From: Variimorphobacter saccharofermentans
Lineage (GTDB): Bacteria > Bacillota > Clostridia > Lachnospirales > Lachnospiraceae
Length of the DNA stretch: 64,000 nt
Reading direction: 5' to 3'
Assembly: GCF_014174405.1 (NCBI RefSeq)
Contig: NZ_JACEGA010000001.1
Location: 2,819,001 to 2,883,000, forward strand
Made by a program: the position numbers and the translations under genes. This document shows positions 50,775 through 60,193 of the stretch, one piece after another (position 1 is the stretch's first letter; each line of letters begins with the position of its first letter). The notes beneath the pieces were generated by a model. The model worked only from the letters and a program-made list of their open reading frames with translations. It ran no database searches and was not told the origin of the DNA.

Positions 50775-52817
50775 TTAGTTATTCATATTCTGTAAAGCAA
50801 CCTCATATACTTTCTTGCTGTAATCCGCTATATCCTCCATTGATGCTATCTGAAGTGCTTCTTCTTCAGTTAAATGGAAAACCGAATCTAACTCAGATAG
50901 GATTTGATTTCTGACATAATCCATATCGTCGTCGATTCCGAGCATTGTGGCTAATTCAATATATCTGTCATATCGATTCAATCCCTTCAGTAAGGAATCC
51001 AATGCTTCCGGATACTTCTTCATTTCATAATAACTGTGATAAGAATTTAACTGCTTGTTAACATACATAACTGTCATTATCTTGTTATATAGCACCTCAT
51101 CCTTTTCATCAACATCTATTCCATAGATTTCATTATAGGCTTCCGTATATTTATGATATTCAAAGTATTTGGAAGCATTATTAATATGCAGATTATAGGT
51201 AGCAACATTAGTACCAACTAATACAATAAGGGCAAGTAATCCAAAGAAGATAAATACAATCGCCGCACCTACTCGGTTGATTCTTCCTTTATCCTCATCT
51301 ATTTCGTCTAGTACCTCAATTACCTCTTTGGCTTTCTTCTTCTTTTCTTGCTTCTCTTTCTTTTTAAGTGCTTTCTTTACCTTCTTGTCATCTAAAGCAT
51401 CTTCCAGATTTTCTGCTCCATCTGTCGAAGAAGCATTCTCATTCTTTTTCTTTGCTTTCTTCTTACTCTTTTTCTCAGATGACTTTGAGGTTCCTCCTAA
51501 TGAGAAAATCGAAGACTCATCCTCATCATCTTCCTCTATGTTAGCAAAGAGACGTTGCCAAAAGCCTTTCTTCGGCTGGTCATTCGCTTTATCTTCCTTA
51601 GCAGCCAATTCCGCCTTCATTTTCTCTTTGAGCTTTTGTTTTTTGGCTTTTCTATCCTTTTTCTCGTTTTCTATTTCAACTACTTGCTCTCCTAAGGAAG
51701 CTTCCTCCAGGCTCGGATCATCTAAATCAGTAACGACCTGTAATGCATCGGAAAATACTTCTCCGACGTCGGCAGGGAATTCTTCCTCTACAGGAATTCC
51801 TTGTAACATATTATTAATCGCCTTGACATCTGAAGCAACAGGATCATCCGGTTCTATCTGATTCAGCAGACTCAGTAAGTCCTCTTCTTCCTCAGTCTGC
51901 TCAGTAGCTTCAGTCTCTTCCAATTGCTTGGCGTCTTCTTCCCCTATCATTGTCATAGAGTCAGATAAGGGTTCTACATCCGAATCATCCACATTATTTA
52001 GAAAATCACTGATATCTCCAGGATCAAAATTCTCATCCTCAAGCAGTTCCTCTTGATTTAAAACCTGATGTAAGGCATCCGTGAGAGAATCCTCTTCTCC
52101 CTCAATTTCATTTGTATCTTCTATCTCTTCAGCTTCTAAAGTACCGGCTGTCTCCGCCTGTAAATCATCCATTGTCGAAAGACCGATACCCTCGTCTTGT
52201 TGTAACTCATCTTCCTCTTGTACCTGAGCTTCTTCACTTACTTCTGTCTCTTGCTCATCATTATGAAGTGGCTCTTCCTCCGATAACTGCCCATCCGTTA
52301 ATTGTTCTTCTACTGGTTGCTCTTCTATAGATTTTTCTTCTATCGATTTTTCATCTATAGGTTTCTCATTCGTCAGTTCTTCTGTTTCAGTAGCTTCCTT
52401 TTCGACGTCACTTTTCACTTCATTATCATCCTGTGAGTGAAAATCTGATAAGCTTTGTCCATACAATTCCTCTTCACTGATAAAGTCATCATTGTTAAAT
52501 TCATCGTTGTTAAATGCCTCGATGTCTGCATCAATATTGTATTCTTCAAAGTCTTCAAGATCTGCTTCGCTTACTGGAAAAATATCCTCTGACTCCTCTT
52601 CCGGTTCATGAGCTATATTATCATCTTCAGAAGCACTTCTCTTGGGTTTCGTATTCTTTTTGTAAATATCTTCTGCTCCGGGCTTCGTATCCTTTACCGA
52701 GTTTAATAAACTATCAAGATAGGATTCCTTAAGCTTACCACTTTCTTTTTCTTGACATTCAGAGCAATATTCCGTACCATCCGGGATTACTTTATTACAC
52801 TGTTTACAATTCGCCAT
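50775..52817 (-). CDS. Zinc-ribbon, acidic, single-pass membrane protein of unknown function
   Basis: This protein of 680 residues has four parts. An N-terminal zinc ribbon is MANCKQCNKVIPDGTEYCSECQ (two CxxC). A very long Glu/Asp-rich low-complexity region spans about 60-340, and a Lys-rich, nucleolin-like stretch covers 380-500 (KKGFWQRLFANIEEDDEDESS, then KKKAKKKNENAS). One membrane helix (about 520-545) and a helical C-terminal domain (about 550-680) with YHKYTEAYNEIYGIDV and YYEMKKYPEALDSLLKGLN follow; this last part looks like TPR-type repeats. The zinc ribbon faces the cytoplasm by charge, the repeats lie outside. GGATGG is weak upstream. It precedes hisH, so it may share the operon. 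Confidence 0.75.
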   Translation of the reverse strand: MANCKQCNKVIPDGTEYCSECQEKESGKLKESYLDSLLNSVKDTKPGAEDIYKKNTKPKRSASEDDNIAHEPEEESEDIFPVSEADLEDFEEYNIDADIEAFNNDEFNNDDFISEEELYGQSLSDFHSQDDNEVKSDVEKEATETEELTNEKPIDEKSIEEKSIEEQPVEEQLTDGQLSEEEPLHNDEQETEVSEEAQVQEEDELQQDEGIGLSTMDDLQAETAGTLEAEEIEDTNEIEGEEDSLTDALHQVLNQEELLEDENFDPGDISDFLNNVDDSDVEPLSDSMTMIGEEDAKQLEETEATEQTEEEEDLLSLLNQIEPDDPVASDVKAINNMLQGIPVEEEFPADVGEVFSDALQVVTDLDDPSLEEASLGEQVVEIENEKKDRKAKKQKLKEKMKAELAAKEDKANDQPKKGFWQRLFANIEEDDEDESSIFSLGGTSKSSEKKSKKKAKKKNENASSTDGAENLEDALDDKKVKKALKKKEKQEKKKKAKEVIEVLDEIDEDKGRINRVGAAIVFIFFGLLALIVLVGTNVATYNLHINNASKYFEYHKYTEAYNEIYGIDVDEKDEVLYNKIMTVMYVNKQLNSYHSYYEMKKYPEALDSLLKGLNRYDRYIELATMLGIDDDMDYVRNQILSELDSVFHLTEEEALQIASMEDIADYSKKVYEVALQNMNN

Positions 52818-52889
52818 TTTAGCACCATCCAATTTTCTGTAAATGAATGCTGTTATGCCACATCATTTACTGATAATTAATCATTCGTA

Positions 52890-53369
52890 CTACGCAAGAA
52901 CCATGGTTGGATTGATCTCGTTGATAATCTTTCTAAATTCAAGTATTTCTGCCTTCAGGGTATCATTTTTATATATCCCTATAATAACATCTCTTAAACT
53001 CGTGCTGACTTTCTTACCTGGTTTTATAATGTCAGTTGTCATGATTCTTTGAATTCCCAACACACTATCAACATGGAATGCAATATTCTGATCCTTTATG
53101 CTCGTTACGATCAGCATCTCATTCTTTGCTTCATCAGAAGCTTCCAGTTTTAGACTTTTTTCTAAGCTGATAATCGGAATCAAAAAATCACGCGGCATTA
53201 TGATTCCCTCGATAAAAGGATGCGCGTTAGGTATAGGTGTGGCCTTTTTATTATACGGTAGTATTTCTTTTATGTCATTAATGTCAACTCCATAAGAGAA
53301 ACCCCCTACTTTAAACAGTAGTAGCTCAATTTCGACTGATTCTCCATTAAAGATTAGCTCCTTCTCCAT
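52890..53369 (-). CDS. cheW: CheW-like chemotaxis coupling protein
   Basis: The 159-residue CheW domain protein contains VGGFSYGVDINDIKEIL near the start, PFIEGIIMPRDFLIPIISLEKSL in the middle and VDSVLGIQRIMTTDI near the end. CheW links chemoreceptors to CheA; here it stands alone, without chemoreceptor or CheA genes in view. It may serve chemotaxis or another signalling array. The start (second ATG) has GGAGG seven bases upstream and a good promoter. Confidence 0.9.
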   Translation of the reverse strand: MEKELIFNGESVEIELLLFKVGGFSYGVDINDIKEILPYNKKATPIPNAHPFIEGIIMPRDFLIPIISLEKSLKLEASDEAKNEMLIVTSIKDQNIAFHVDSVLGIQRIMTTDIIKPGKKVSTSLRDVIIGIYKNDTLKAEILEFRKIINEINPTMVLA

Positions 53370-53436
53370 ACCCATACCTCCATAATTAGTGCCTAATCAA
53401 CATTTTTCTCCTAAATAACAGGATAATCTTATTTCT

Positions 53437-53465
53437 ATTATAATGTTAAACAAATATTTTGTAAA
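53437..53465 (-). promoter_or_regulatory. Promoter of the CheW gene
   Basis: Minus strand TTTACA, 17 bases, TATAAT. About 70 bases before the cheW start. The remainder of the 53.47-53.67 kb gap has no gene seen. Confidence 0.7.
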
Positions 53466-53669
53466 GGGCACAAAAACATCTTTCGAGGCTCGGGCTATAG
53501 TGAATTTTCCCCATATAGAACCAGTCCATGGTACGTGTTTTATCGTTTTTCAAAGATATTAATCACCTGAATAAATGTTGTCGCTATAAATCTCCCTGGC
53601 ATCAGTATGATATAGATTTCTTCTTTCAAACAAAATCTCAAATAAACTCATATTCTATATCCTTTCGCT

Positions 53670-53972
53670 TTATTTCGTATTTACTACATTTTTACTTTGT
53701 TTTTTCATTATCCATAGCAAAATAGCAGTAATAACGATGAATGGAATATATTTTAAATAAAAATCATTGGTGAAGTCCCCAAAATACGAGGTCACTTGCC
53801 TTTGAATATTACCCATCGGATTATTCTCAATCATTCCGATTATTATTAATGGTAATAACATCAATCCTTGTAATATGCTAATTACCCATTTTTTCTTTAG
53901 TACTTTCCATACTATAATCGCAAATATAACCGGAAATACAACGATCCATAATAGATAACTAATGATTTCCAC
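53670..53972 (-). CDS. Small three-helix membrane protein, 100 residues
   Basis: The protein has three hydrophobic helices (about 5-22, 30-48, 75-90), the last followed by a basic tail KKQSKNVVNTK. No family is recognised. A GTG start with AAGGAGG seven bases upstream is used. It starts 22 bases after the stop of the DUF6054-like gene on the same strand, so the two probably form an operon. Confidence 0.65.
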   Translation of the reverse strand: MEIISYLLWIVVFPVIFAIIVWKVLKKKWVISILQGLMLLPLIIIGMIENNPMGNIQRQVTSYFGDFTNDFYLKYIPFIVITAILLWIMKKQSKNVVNTK

Positions 53973-53994
53973 TTGATTTCCTCCTTGCTCTGGC

Positions 53995-54342
53995 TTAAGA
54001 GTGAGTCCTAATATAACGTTCTACCGATTCTCTGCATTGTTCAAGAAAGGTTTCCTCACCCCAAGTATTAATTTTGAAAAAGAGTGCCTGACTCCCTCCG
54101 GAGGTTATGGCGGATACAATGAGTTCCCTGTCATCGCCAACCAGGGTAACGTTCAGGCTTACTCTATTGCCACCTGCCACGCTGTATCTTTCATATACTC
54201 TGACTGCTATCATTGTCCGGCCTAAAGTAATGTCACTTCCGTCTTCAAAGCTGGCAGAAACACTTCCTTTGGTAATATCACTGTGTATCCATTGTAGTAG
54301 TTCATGAAAATCTCCTTGTAAATGTTTTTCATATTTAGCCAT
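53995..54342 (-). CDS. Conserved protein, DUF6054-like, 115 residues
   Basis: The soluble protein begins MAKYEKHLQGDFHELLQWIHSD and has a beta-rich core RTMIAVRVYERYSVAGGNRVSLNVTLVGDDRELIVSAIT-like. This fits DUF6054, a Lachnospiraceae/Clostridia family of unknown role; the identification is from memory. AAAGGAG supports the start. The upstream 54.34-54.65 kb is AT-rich and contains no gene seen. Confidence 0.65.
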   Translation of the reverse strand: MAKYEKHLQGDFHELLQWIHSDITKGSVSASFEDGSDITLGRTMIAVRVYERYSVAGGNRVSLNVTLVGDDRELIVSAITSGGSQALFFKINTWGEETFLEQCRESVERYIRTHS

Positions 54343-54650
54343 ATTTTTTTCTCCTTTATTGAATAAAATTCATTATTGCGACTATTGGTATTCCGTCATA
54401 ACATTTATGATTCTATTATATATACTCCTCCGATAACTACATTAGTATATGATTAACTTTGAATAAATTACAGATTAATTCAATGTTATATTACATCCGA
54501 TTAATGTTTCAAATTATACCACATAAGACTAGAAAGTAAAGTAATCATTTCCTAATAGAATTTAACGTTCCATTACATAGCCCACTGTGGATCTATTAAA
54601 ATAAGGTAAAATCGCAAAGCTTATTATCTATTATCATGAATTACATTAAT

Positions 54651-54700
54651 AAAACCAGGTTGCTCCATTGACTATAATATCAATTGGGCTTCCTGGTTTT
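54651..54700. terminator. Long foldback hairpin, possible bidirectional terminator
   Basis: AAAACCAGG and CCTGGTTTT close a stem with inner pairs GC and TTGA/TCAA around a short loop. Plus-strand sequence continues CTTTTTG, a good U-run; the minus strand continues ATTAATG. It lies 44 bases after the DUF3795 gene. Confidence 0.6.
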
Positions 54701-54743
54701 CTTTTTGACCTCTCCTATCCATTAAACTATGGATACCAGTCTG

Positions 54744-55280
54744 TTATGTCTGATTTCTCGCCCAGCAACGTAATACCCCAAGTCTTCCACCACTAGGTTT
54801 GTCTCCATGCTCCTGATCAAGGCATGAATAGGTATAAAGCTGTTCACATGGCATATTGGGACATTCCCCGCAATGCATGTATCCATTATTTTGACAGCAT
54901 ATTGCAACAGGGCATTCACCATGGAACGGATGACCTTTAGTTTCCAAGCATCCTCCACATCCACAAGTTTCTTTATATTCACATTCGTTGCACAGAAGTC
55001 CGCACCTTGATTGAACAACTGACTGTTCCTTCATTAATTCTTCCAAGTGATTTATTCCATTCGAATTCCATTTACTTGTGGTATCGATCAACATTTTGCA
55101 GGGAAAATCAGCACAAAATCCACAATGAAATAGTTGCTTATCTGCAGCACATTGATAGATGGTACAACCGCTCTCCCACATCTTAACACAACCGGCTTCT
55201 TCTCTGCATCCTGCACATTCATCGTTTACAAGGTGTTGACAACCATCGCAATACTCTCCGCATATCGTTACATTCCTCAT
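54744..55280 (-). CDS. DUF3795 cysteine-rich protein
   Basis: The 178-residue protein is made of repeated cysteine clusters: CGEYCDGCQHLVNDECAGCREEAGC, then CGFCADFPC, CGLLCNECEYKETCGCGGC and CGECPNMPCEQL. DUF3795 domains of this type are thought to bind metal or iron-sulfur clusters, and their role is unknown. The two similar halves (CxxC-rich, each ending in FPCK/MPCEQL) suggest an internal duplication. GGGAG upstream supports ATG 55280. Confidence 0.85.
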   Translation of the reverse strand: MRNVTICGEYCDGCQHLVNDECAGCREEAGCVKMWESGCTIYQCAADKQLFHCGFCADFPCKMLIDTTSKWNSNGINHLEELMKEQSVVQSRCGLLCNECEYKETCGCGGCLETKGHPFHGECPVAICCQNNGYMHCGECPNMPCEQLYTYSCLDQEHGDKPSGGRLGVLRCWARNQT

Positions 55281-55342
55281 AATAATTCTCCCATAACTAA
55301 CATGTTATCCCCTTGTTCGACTGGTTAACCAGAACATATTAT

Positions 55343-56164
55343 CTAAGACTGACACTTCTCACAATAATATATGGTACCTCCCAGATAACTCTCCTTGTGT
55401 AGTTCATAGCCACATTTTGTGCAAGGTGTAAATGCCGTCTTCTTGCTAAGATAGGTCTGATACCCTCCAAAATTGCCAAAGAGGTCCTTTTCCGTGTCTC
55501 TTCCTCCCTGTTCCGTCATATGTAAAAGTGTACCTTTGACTGTCTTAAACAGAGCTTGGAATTCCTCTTCGGAGACATCCTTCATTTTTCTCTTGGGATG
55601 TATTCCGGCCAAAAACAAAATATCCTGTAGCACTCCATTACCCAAGCCGGGTATTCTCTGCTCTGTTGCTAAAAAGGCTTTCGAAGATAATTTACTCGTC
55701 TTATCCGTTCTTAAGCCTTTAAAATATTCATAATCAAACTGATCCGTCAACGGAGAAGGCTTTTCCTTTGCTCCAATATAGTAAGGGTTGTCGAATTCAC
55801 CTTCATGGAATGCCCATATCCCACCATACATCTGAATAGTACACACCAGTGCTGTTCCATCATCAAACTCTACATATAGCTGATGTTTCTTGGGTATTTT
55901 CTTAAGATCATCATAATAACGAGGTGTGGTACCATCTCCGAATACGATTCTGCAATCTTCCACATGAATTTCAATCATACCGGCTCTTGCATAGGACATA
56001 CCTATGATTTTACCGGAAAGTAATTCATCATATTCTTCCGGATTGCCATAGTACCACGCAAAGGAATGTGGTGATTGATTTGCTTTCACATAGCGAATAG
56101 TTTTACCTTTAATGGTTTGATTTAACTGCTTAACGATGACAGCGCTCTCTGGAATCTCTAACAT
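55343..56164 (-). CDS. Formamidopyrimidine-DNA glycosylase/endonuclease VIII-like protein without the N-terminal proline
   Basis: The 273-residue protein has the Fpg/Nei fold: a beta-sandwich N-domain, a helix-two-turn-helix (KAFLATEQRIPGLGNGVLQDILFLAGIHP, about 165-195), and a C-terminal zinc finger CTKCGYELHKESYLGGTIYYCEKC (about 245-270). The normal Fpg start MPELPE is replaced by MLEIPE, so the Pro2 nucleophile is missing and the mature protein would begin with Met or Leu; Glu3 remains. It may be an inactive or altered glycosylase, or a group with another nucleophile. GGAGGGG supports the start; the 15 extra upstream residues are ignored. Confidence 0.85.
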   Translation of the reverse strand: MLEIPESAVIVKQLNQTIKGKTIRYVKANQSPHSFAWYYGNPEEYDELLSGKIIGMSYARAGMIEIHVEDCRIVFGDGTTPRYYDDLKKIPKKHQLYVEFDDGTALVCTIQMYGGIWAFHEGEFDNPYYIGAKEKPSPLTDQFDYEYFKGLRTDKTSKLSSKAFLATEQRIPGLGNGVLQDILFLAGIHPKRKMKDVSEEEFQALFKTVKGTLLHMTEQGGRDTEKDLFGNFGGYQTYLSKKTAFTPCTKCGYELHKESYLGGTIYYCEKCQS

Positions 56165-56286
56165 ATTCTGCCCCCTCCATAATCTGGTATTTCTTTCATA
56201 ATAAAACATATGTTCGATTTTGTCAATAAAATTCTATTTTATGGAATTCACAGAATTAGATAACCATTAAGCTTGTCTTAAACACT

Positions 56287-56865
56287 TTAGAACCCCATAG
56301 CATGCTTTACAATCTCCATGCTTTCCTTAGATGTCAGAAGCTCTAGCAATGAAAAAGCAACCCCTGCTGCCGTCTCCGGACAGTAGGAAGTGATAATATT
56401 TTTATCAATTACAATTGGCTCATTTATGACATTGACACCGAACTCTGCCAATTGTTTTTGGCGACGTCCGCCTCCCAAGTGATATGTAGTAGCGTTACGG
56501 CCTTTTAATACTCCGCTCTTTCCTAACGGCAAGGCTGCCACACATACTGTAGCAATGAACTTTTTCTTTGAGTCAAATGCCCGAATCAGTTCAAGAAAAC
56601 GTTCATCATACACTTCTTCATAAAATCCAAACTCCTCAAAGCCTCCCGGAATTGCCAGAGCATCATAATCGTCCACATTAATCTCATTAATAAGCTTGTC
56701 AACGATGACAGGAATATGAAAGGTGCTGATTACTTCCTTTTGAAAGCCACAGGTTTCAACCTGAACATCATGGCCAAAATCATGTCTGGCCCACCCCAAT
56801 ACATCAACAAATCCACTAAACTCCATAGTTTCAAAGCCCTTTGCCAAGAATAATAACGTTTTCAC
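56287..56865 (-). CDS. DJ-1/PfpI family protein
   Basis: The 192-residue protein (GTG start with AAAGGAG) has the DJ-1/ThiJ fold: [33 protein letters not shown] (acidic residue near the nucleophile) and [27 protein letters not shown] with the nucleophile-elbow cysteine. Family members include glyoxalase III, deglycases and stress chaperones. It is the GAT-like cytoplasmic enzyme type. An upstream ATG seven codons earlier lies within the ribosome binding region. Confidence 0.88.
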   Translation of the reverse strand: MKTLLFLAKGFETMEFSGFVDVLGWARHDFGHDVQVETCGFQKEVISTFHIPVIVDKLINEINVDDYDALAIPGGFEEFGFYEEVYDERFLELIRAFDSKKKFIATVCVAALPLGKSGVLKGRNATTYHLGGGRRQKQLAEFGVNVINEPIVIDKNIITSYCPETAAGVAFSLLELLTSKESMEIVKHAMGF

Positions 56866-56939
56866 GAATGCTCCTTTCAAGGTCATATACCTGATATAGT
56901 CTTATCGAAATATAGTGTATTCCCTAACAAAGAATCATT

Positions 56940-57530
56940 TTACAAATCAATTTCTTCTCCAGCTGAAATAATTAAACGATTCTTTGCCTTGAATTTTTCT
57001 GCCATAGCCATATCGAATAAATCTAGCGGCTTCATATGAATTGGAATAGAATGCTTTGCAGCTACTGTATCAGCTGCCTTTGTTGCCTCTTCTGGACCCA
57101 TATTATAGATGCCGTCAATCGGATATAGGGCATAATCCAAATTCAACGCGGCAAATTCTTTCATTTCCTCCGTTGTTGAAGTGTCGCCCGCAGCATATAC
57201 TTTAACATTGTCCACCGTAATGATATAGCCCACTGACTCCTCTCGCTTATGATTGGCGTTGTATGCGGAGACAGCTTGAATCTCAATATCCTTTACCGTG
57301 AATTTCTGATATTTACTGTTAACTAATGCATCGTTATTCTGGATTATTACCACATCTGATTTCTTTTTAACAATTCCTAGTTGATTGTGATCTCCATGCT
57401 GATGGGTTACCAGGATTAAATCCGCTGCCTGATCATACCCTTCACCAGCAAAAGGATCTACATAAATTACAGTCCCCTTATTACTTGTAATACGAAAACT
57501 TCCATGTCCTTGAAATAATAATTTAGCCAT
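56940..57530 (-). CDS. MBL-fold metallo-hydrolase
   Basis: The 196-residue protein carries the metal motif VTHQHGDHNQ (HxHxDH), further histidines in NANHKREE and IPIHMKP, and an aspartate in VYAAGDTSTTEE. This is the short UPF0173/RNase-like group that hydrolyses phosphoesters or lactones; the substrate is unknown. AAGGGGAG is eight bases upstream of ATG. It is transcribed toward the DJ-1 gene. Confidence 0.9.
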   Translation of the reverse strand: MAKLLFQGHGSFRITSNKGTVIYVDPFAGEGYDQAADLILVTHQHGDHNQLGIVKKKSDVVIIQNNDALVNSKYQKFTVKDIEIQAVSAYNANHKREESVGYIITVDNVKVYAAGDTSTTEEMKEFAALNLDYALYPIDGIYNMGPEEATKAADTVAAKHSIPIHMKPLDLFDMAMAEKFKAKNRLIISAGEEIDL

Positions 57531-57567
57531 TTTATACTCCCCTTTTTAATATATAATTTACCGCCCG

Positions 57568-57729
57568 TTATTTAGCGGTAGTAAACCTAATCTGCCTAAC
57601 TGTTCCTTCGGCACACTCGATCACTTTCGTAAATCCAATATCGCCGATATATTCATGGGTATTCCTATCTTTAATTGCAGAAAAATACTTTGCTCTATTT
57701 GATTTATTGGCTTCCTTTCGAATCAAAAC
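57568..57729 (-). pseudogene. GNAT acetyltransferase fragment
   Basis: A 53-codon open stretch without a proper start reads RKEANKSNRAKYFSAIKDRNTHEYIGDIGFTKVIE and ends FTTAK stop; the FxAIxxxxTxEYIGxIGF pattern is that of RimJ/RimL-type N-acetyltransferases. The upstream part of a GNAT domain is absent and stop codons precede it, so this is a remnant. It lies in the 270-base gap between the metallo-hydrolase and the alpha/beta hydrolase. Confidence 0.5.
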
Positions 57730-57803
57730 CTATCCGTATTAATCATTATCATGACATATCCTCCACGCCTGTCCATAGTTCGAACATTGTCAAGCTCATA
57801 AAA

Positions 57804-58502
57804 CTAGCAATTCTCTTCTATCCATTTCTGTAATTGCGCAACATATTCCGGTTTATGAATATAATGTTCGCACCCCTCCAAGACAGTAAGATTGGAGTGA
57901 TATTTCGATGTAAATGCATCAACTACCTCTCGTTCCGTAAGATTATCCTCAGAACCATATATTATCGAAGTTGGTACATCCCACTTGATAATCGGATTTT
58001 CTTTTACATAGCAGTAATAATCCCAGTATAGCGTTTCGCCCATTGGCGTCGGTATTTCCTTTTGATTTTTTAGTGTTTCTTCAGATATTTGAAACCACTT
58101 CATCATATTCCTGATTAAACGTTCCATGTCAAGAATGGGAGAAATCATCAGACATTTTTCCAAAGGATAGTCATTATAAGCCAACAAGCTAAAATATGCT
58201 CCTAAGCTACTACCAATAACACTAATATCATCCCATCTTTGCTGTACATAGCTTCCTATGCATTTTAGATCATGTACACCATTCCATACATGGCATTGAT
58301 AATCAGGTATATTCTTTCGCTCTCCATGCTCCGGCAGGTCAAAGCTTAGAACCTGGTATCCTTTCGCTGTGGCTACTTCCGAAAATCCCTCTGCATCTTC
58401 TTTACATGACATTTTTCCATGAACAAAGATATATATTTTGCTGCTTTTCTCTCCCCATATAATAGCTGGTATTCCATCAATATCTATTCTTTCTTGTCTC
58501 AT
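57804..58502 (-). CDS. Alpha/beta-fold hydrolase
   Basis: The 232-residue protein has a catalytic triad: Ser in VIGSSLGAYFSLLAY (GxSxG), Asp in IYGSEDNLTEREVV and His in EGCEHYIHKPEY; the oxyanion region is FVHGKMSCKED. It looks like a small esterase/lipase or BAAT-like enzyme. AGGAG lies eight bases before ATG 58502. It is the last chromosomal gene before the GC-rich mobile element. Confidence 0.88.
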   Translation of the reverse strand: MRQERIDIDGIPAIIWGEKSSKIYIFVHGKMSCKEDAEGFSEVATAKGYQVLSFDLPEHGERKNIPDYQCHVWNGVHDLKCIGSYVQQRWDDISVIGSSLGAYFSLLAYNDYPLEKCLMISPILDMERLIRNMMKWFQISEETLKNQKEIPTPMGETLYWDYYCYVKENPIIKWDVPTSIIYGSEDNLTEREVVDAFTSKYHSNLTVLEGCEHYIHKPEYVAQLQKWIEENC

Positions 58503-58711
58503 CCCTTGTTCTCCTGAGTCATTTGTTTTTAACTGATACTATTTTCGTTTAAACGATTGGATTTCATTACATTAAACCTTTGAACATGCTCTATCCCAAA
58601 TTATAACACATATGTAAAATGATGAAAATATACTAGTTTTTTTATAAATAAAATCCGACATATTTATCTAACTCTAATACTTAAGATTGTCGTAAAAAAT
58701 AACTTAATTAA

Positions 58712-58747
58712 GGGGCTGTCGCACTAAGTAATTAGTGCGACAGCCCC
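58712..58747. terminator. Strong 15-bp hairpin at the edge of the mobile element
   Basis: GGGGCTGTCGCACTA pairs perfectly with TAGTGCGACAGCCCC around a six-base loop. Sequences of this kind often end transposon or ICE transcripts in Firmicutes. It lies downstream of the LuxR-type gene (minus strand), whose transcript it would end, although the U-run after it is poor. Confidence 0.75.
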
Positions 58748-58780
58748 CAGTTAAACCCTATATTTATGTGATTTTATGTA

Positions 58781-60193
58781 TCATCCAACCGTTTGGTTTT
58801 TCAGCAGGGTGCTGATGAGTTCTGCTCGACTACCTACATCATATTTTGAAAAAATATTCCTTGCATGTGTTTTTACAGTACTCTCACTGATAAACAAAGC
58901 CCCGGCAATTTCGCGATTGGATTTGCCTGAAAGGATTAGCTGCAATACCTCTTGCTCCCGGACGGTCAGCGGGTCAAGAGTTTTAATTTGACGAACAATG
59001 TCAGTTTGCTGTGACTGACTCATATTGTCATAAGCGGCAAGGTAGGCATGGCTTTTCAGCAGTAAAACAAGCTGATGGTTCAGCGGCGGCAGCATAACCA
59101 GTGTAACGCAAACCACAGTAAGGGCAATCACCGCAACCTCCGCACTGGGAAGCCCAATGGATGTTACGGTCATTCCCAAAACGCCTCCGCAAAGCACGCC
59201 GAATACATTGGCGGAAAGCCCAATACCAAAGGTATGTGCAGGGTTGTCGCTATAATCCAGCATTTCTCCAAGGATGCTCCACCAAAACAGATCGAAAATA
59301 CCGCAAGCACCGAGCATCAGCGTATCCACAATCAGATAGTCGGAGGTGTTTCGCCCTAACAGCATAAAGCTGATGAACGCTCCCATAATCATTGCCATCC
59401 CGATATACAAAATTCTGGAACGATTTGCTTTCATAGGCAGGTTGCGCATAATGGCGAGCGCTACGATATAAGGCACGGCCCAATACCAGCTCACCAGCCC
59501 CGTCAGATGCTCAAAAGCGGGGTTGATGACCTGATACATCAGTCCTGAATTAATTGTTATGATGAAGACAAAAAGGCACAGCAATATTAGCGGGGTTTTA
59601 ATGCCGCCAGGGGTCTTATTTATAAATGTTTTGTTCTGCTCATTCTCCTGCTCCAACGGCAGCATCCAAATAAACACCGCTCCGATTACAAGACAAAGCA
59701 TAGAGAGGCCAAGCCCGATAAAGGTTGACCGGTTCATGGCAATTACGTTGACTGCAATCATCAGCAAATTGGAATAAATCAGAGCATCGGCGCAGGATTT
59801 AATGCGCTCGTTTTTGGGTGTAAAGGCTCTGAGAAAAAACCCCCATGACGCCACCGCACAGCCGCTAAAGTATCCGCTGACAATCAAGCCGCCCATCCAT
59901 AGAGCGGGGAGAGGAAAAAAGAAGGGGACAGTGGCGGCTAAGCATAAGCCCATGCCGCCGAGCATCATGCTTTTGGCGGCCGCCTGCGACTTGACAAACA
60001 GGCCGCAGGTAAAAAGCCCCGCGAAATGCGCGATAATTGCAGCCAGTATGTAACGGTAGGCGTCTGTTCCAATCAGATCCAGCAGGCTGTACAGCACCTG
60101 CCCCTCAAACTGAAACGACAGAATATAGGCAAAGAGAAATGAGAATCCGGCAACAGAAAGCCTGCGGGCATTTAAAGTCTTAAATCTGTTCAT
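58781..60193 (-). CDS. LuxR-type regulator fused to a 12-helix MFS-like membrane domain
   Basis: The 470-residue protein has twelve hydrophobic helices (about 10-390) arranged like a transporter, then a C-terminal LuxR helix-turn-helix (about 405-465: LTVREQEVLQLILSGKSNREIAGALFISESTVKTHARNIFSKY). Membrane-bound LuxR regulators of this kind are common in gut Actinobacteria and on clostridial mobile elements; the membrane part is thought to sense a ligand directly and control nearby genes. The start overlaps the HTH gene by four bases, so both are translated together. Higher GC than its chromosomal neighbours. Confidence 0.88.
   Translation of the reverse strand: MNRFKTLNARRLSVAGFSFLFAYILSFQFEGQVLYSLLDLIGTDAYRYILAAIIAHFAGLFTCGLFVKSQAAAKSMMLGGMGLCLAATVPFFFPLPALWMGGLIVSGYFSGCAVASWGFFLRAFTPKNERIKSCADALIYSNLLMIAVNVIAMNRSTFIGLGLSMLCLVIGAVFIWMLPLEQENEQNKTFINKTPGGIKTPLILLCLFVFIITINSGLMYQVINPAFEHLTGLVSWYWAVPYIVALAIMRNLPMKANRSRILYIGMAMIMGAFISFMLLGRNTSDYLIVDTLMLGACGIFDLFWWSILGEMLDYSDNPAHTFGIGLSANVFGVLCGGVLGMTVTSIGLPSAEVAVIALTVVCVTLVMLPPLNHQLVLLLKSHAYLAAYDNMSQSQQTDIVRQIKTLDPLTVREQEVLQLILSGKSNREIAGALFISESTVKTHARNIFSKYDVGSRAELISTLLKNQTVG

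Noticed and set aside
51277..51861. 194-codon plus-strand frame rich in Ser and Phe
   Set aside because: It is antisense to the Glu/Lys-rich region of the zinc-ribbon protein; biased codons open the opposite frame, and it has no ribosome binding site.
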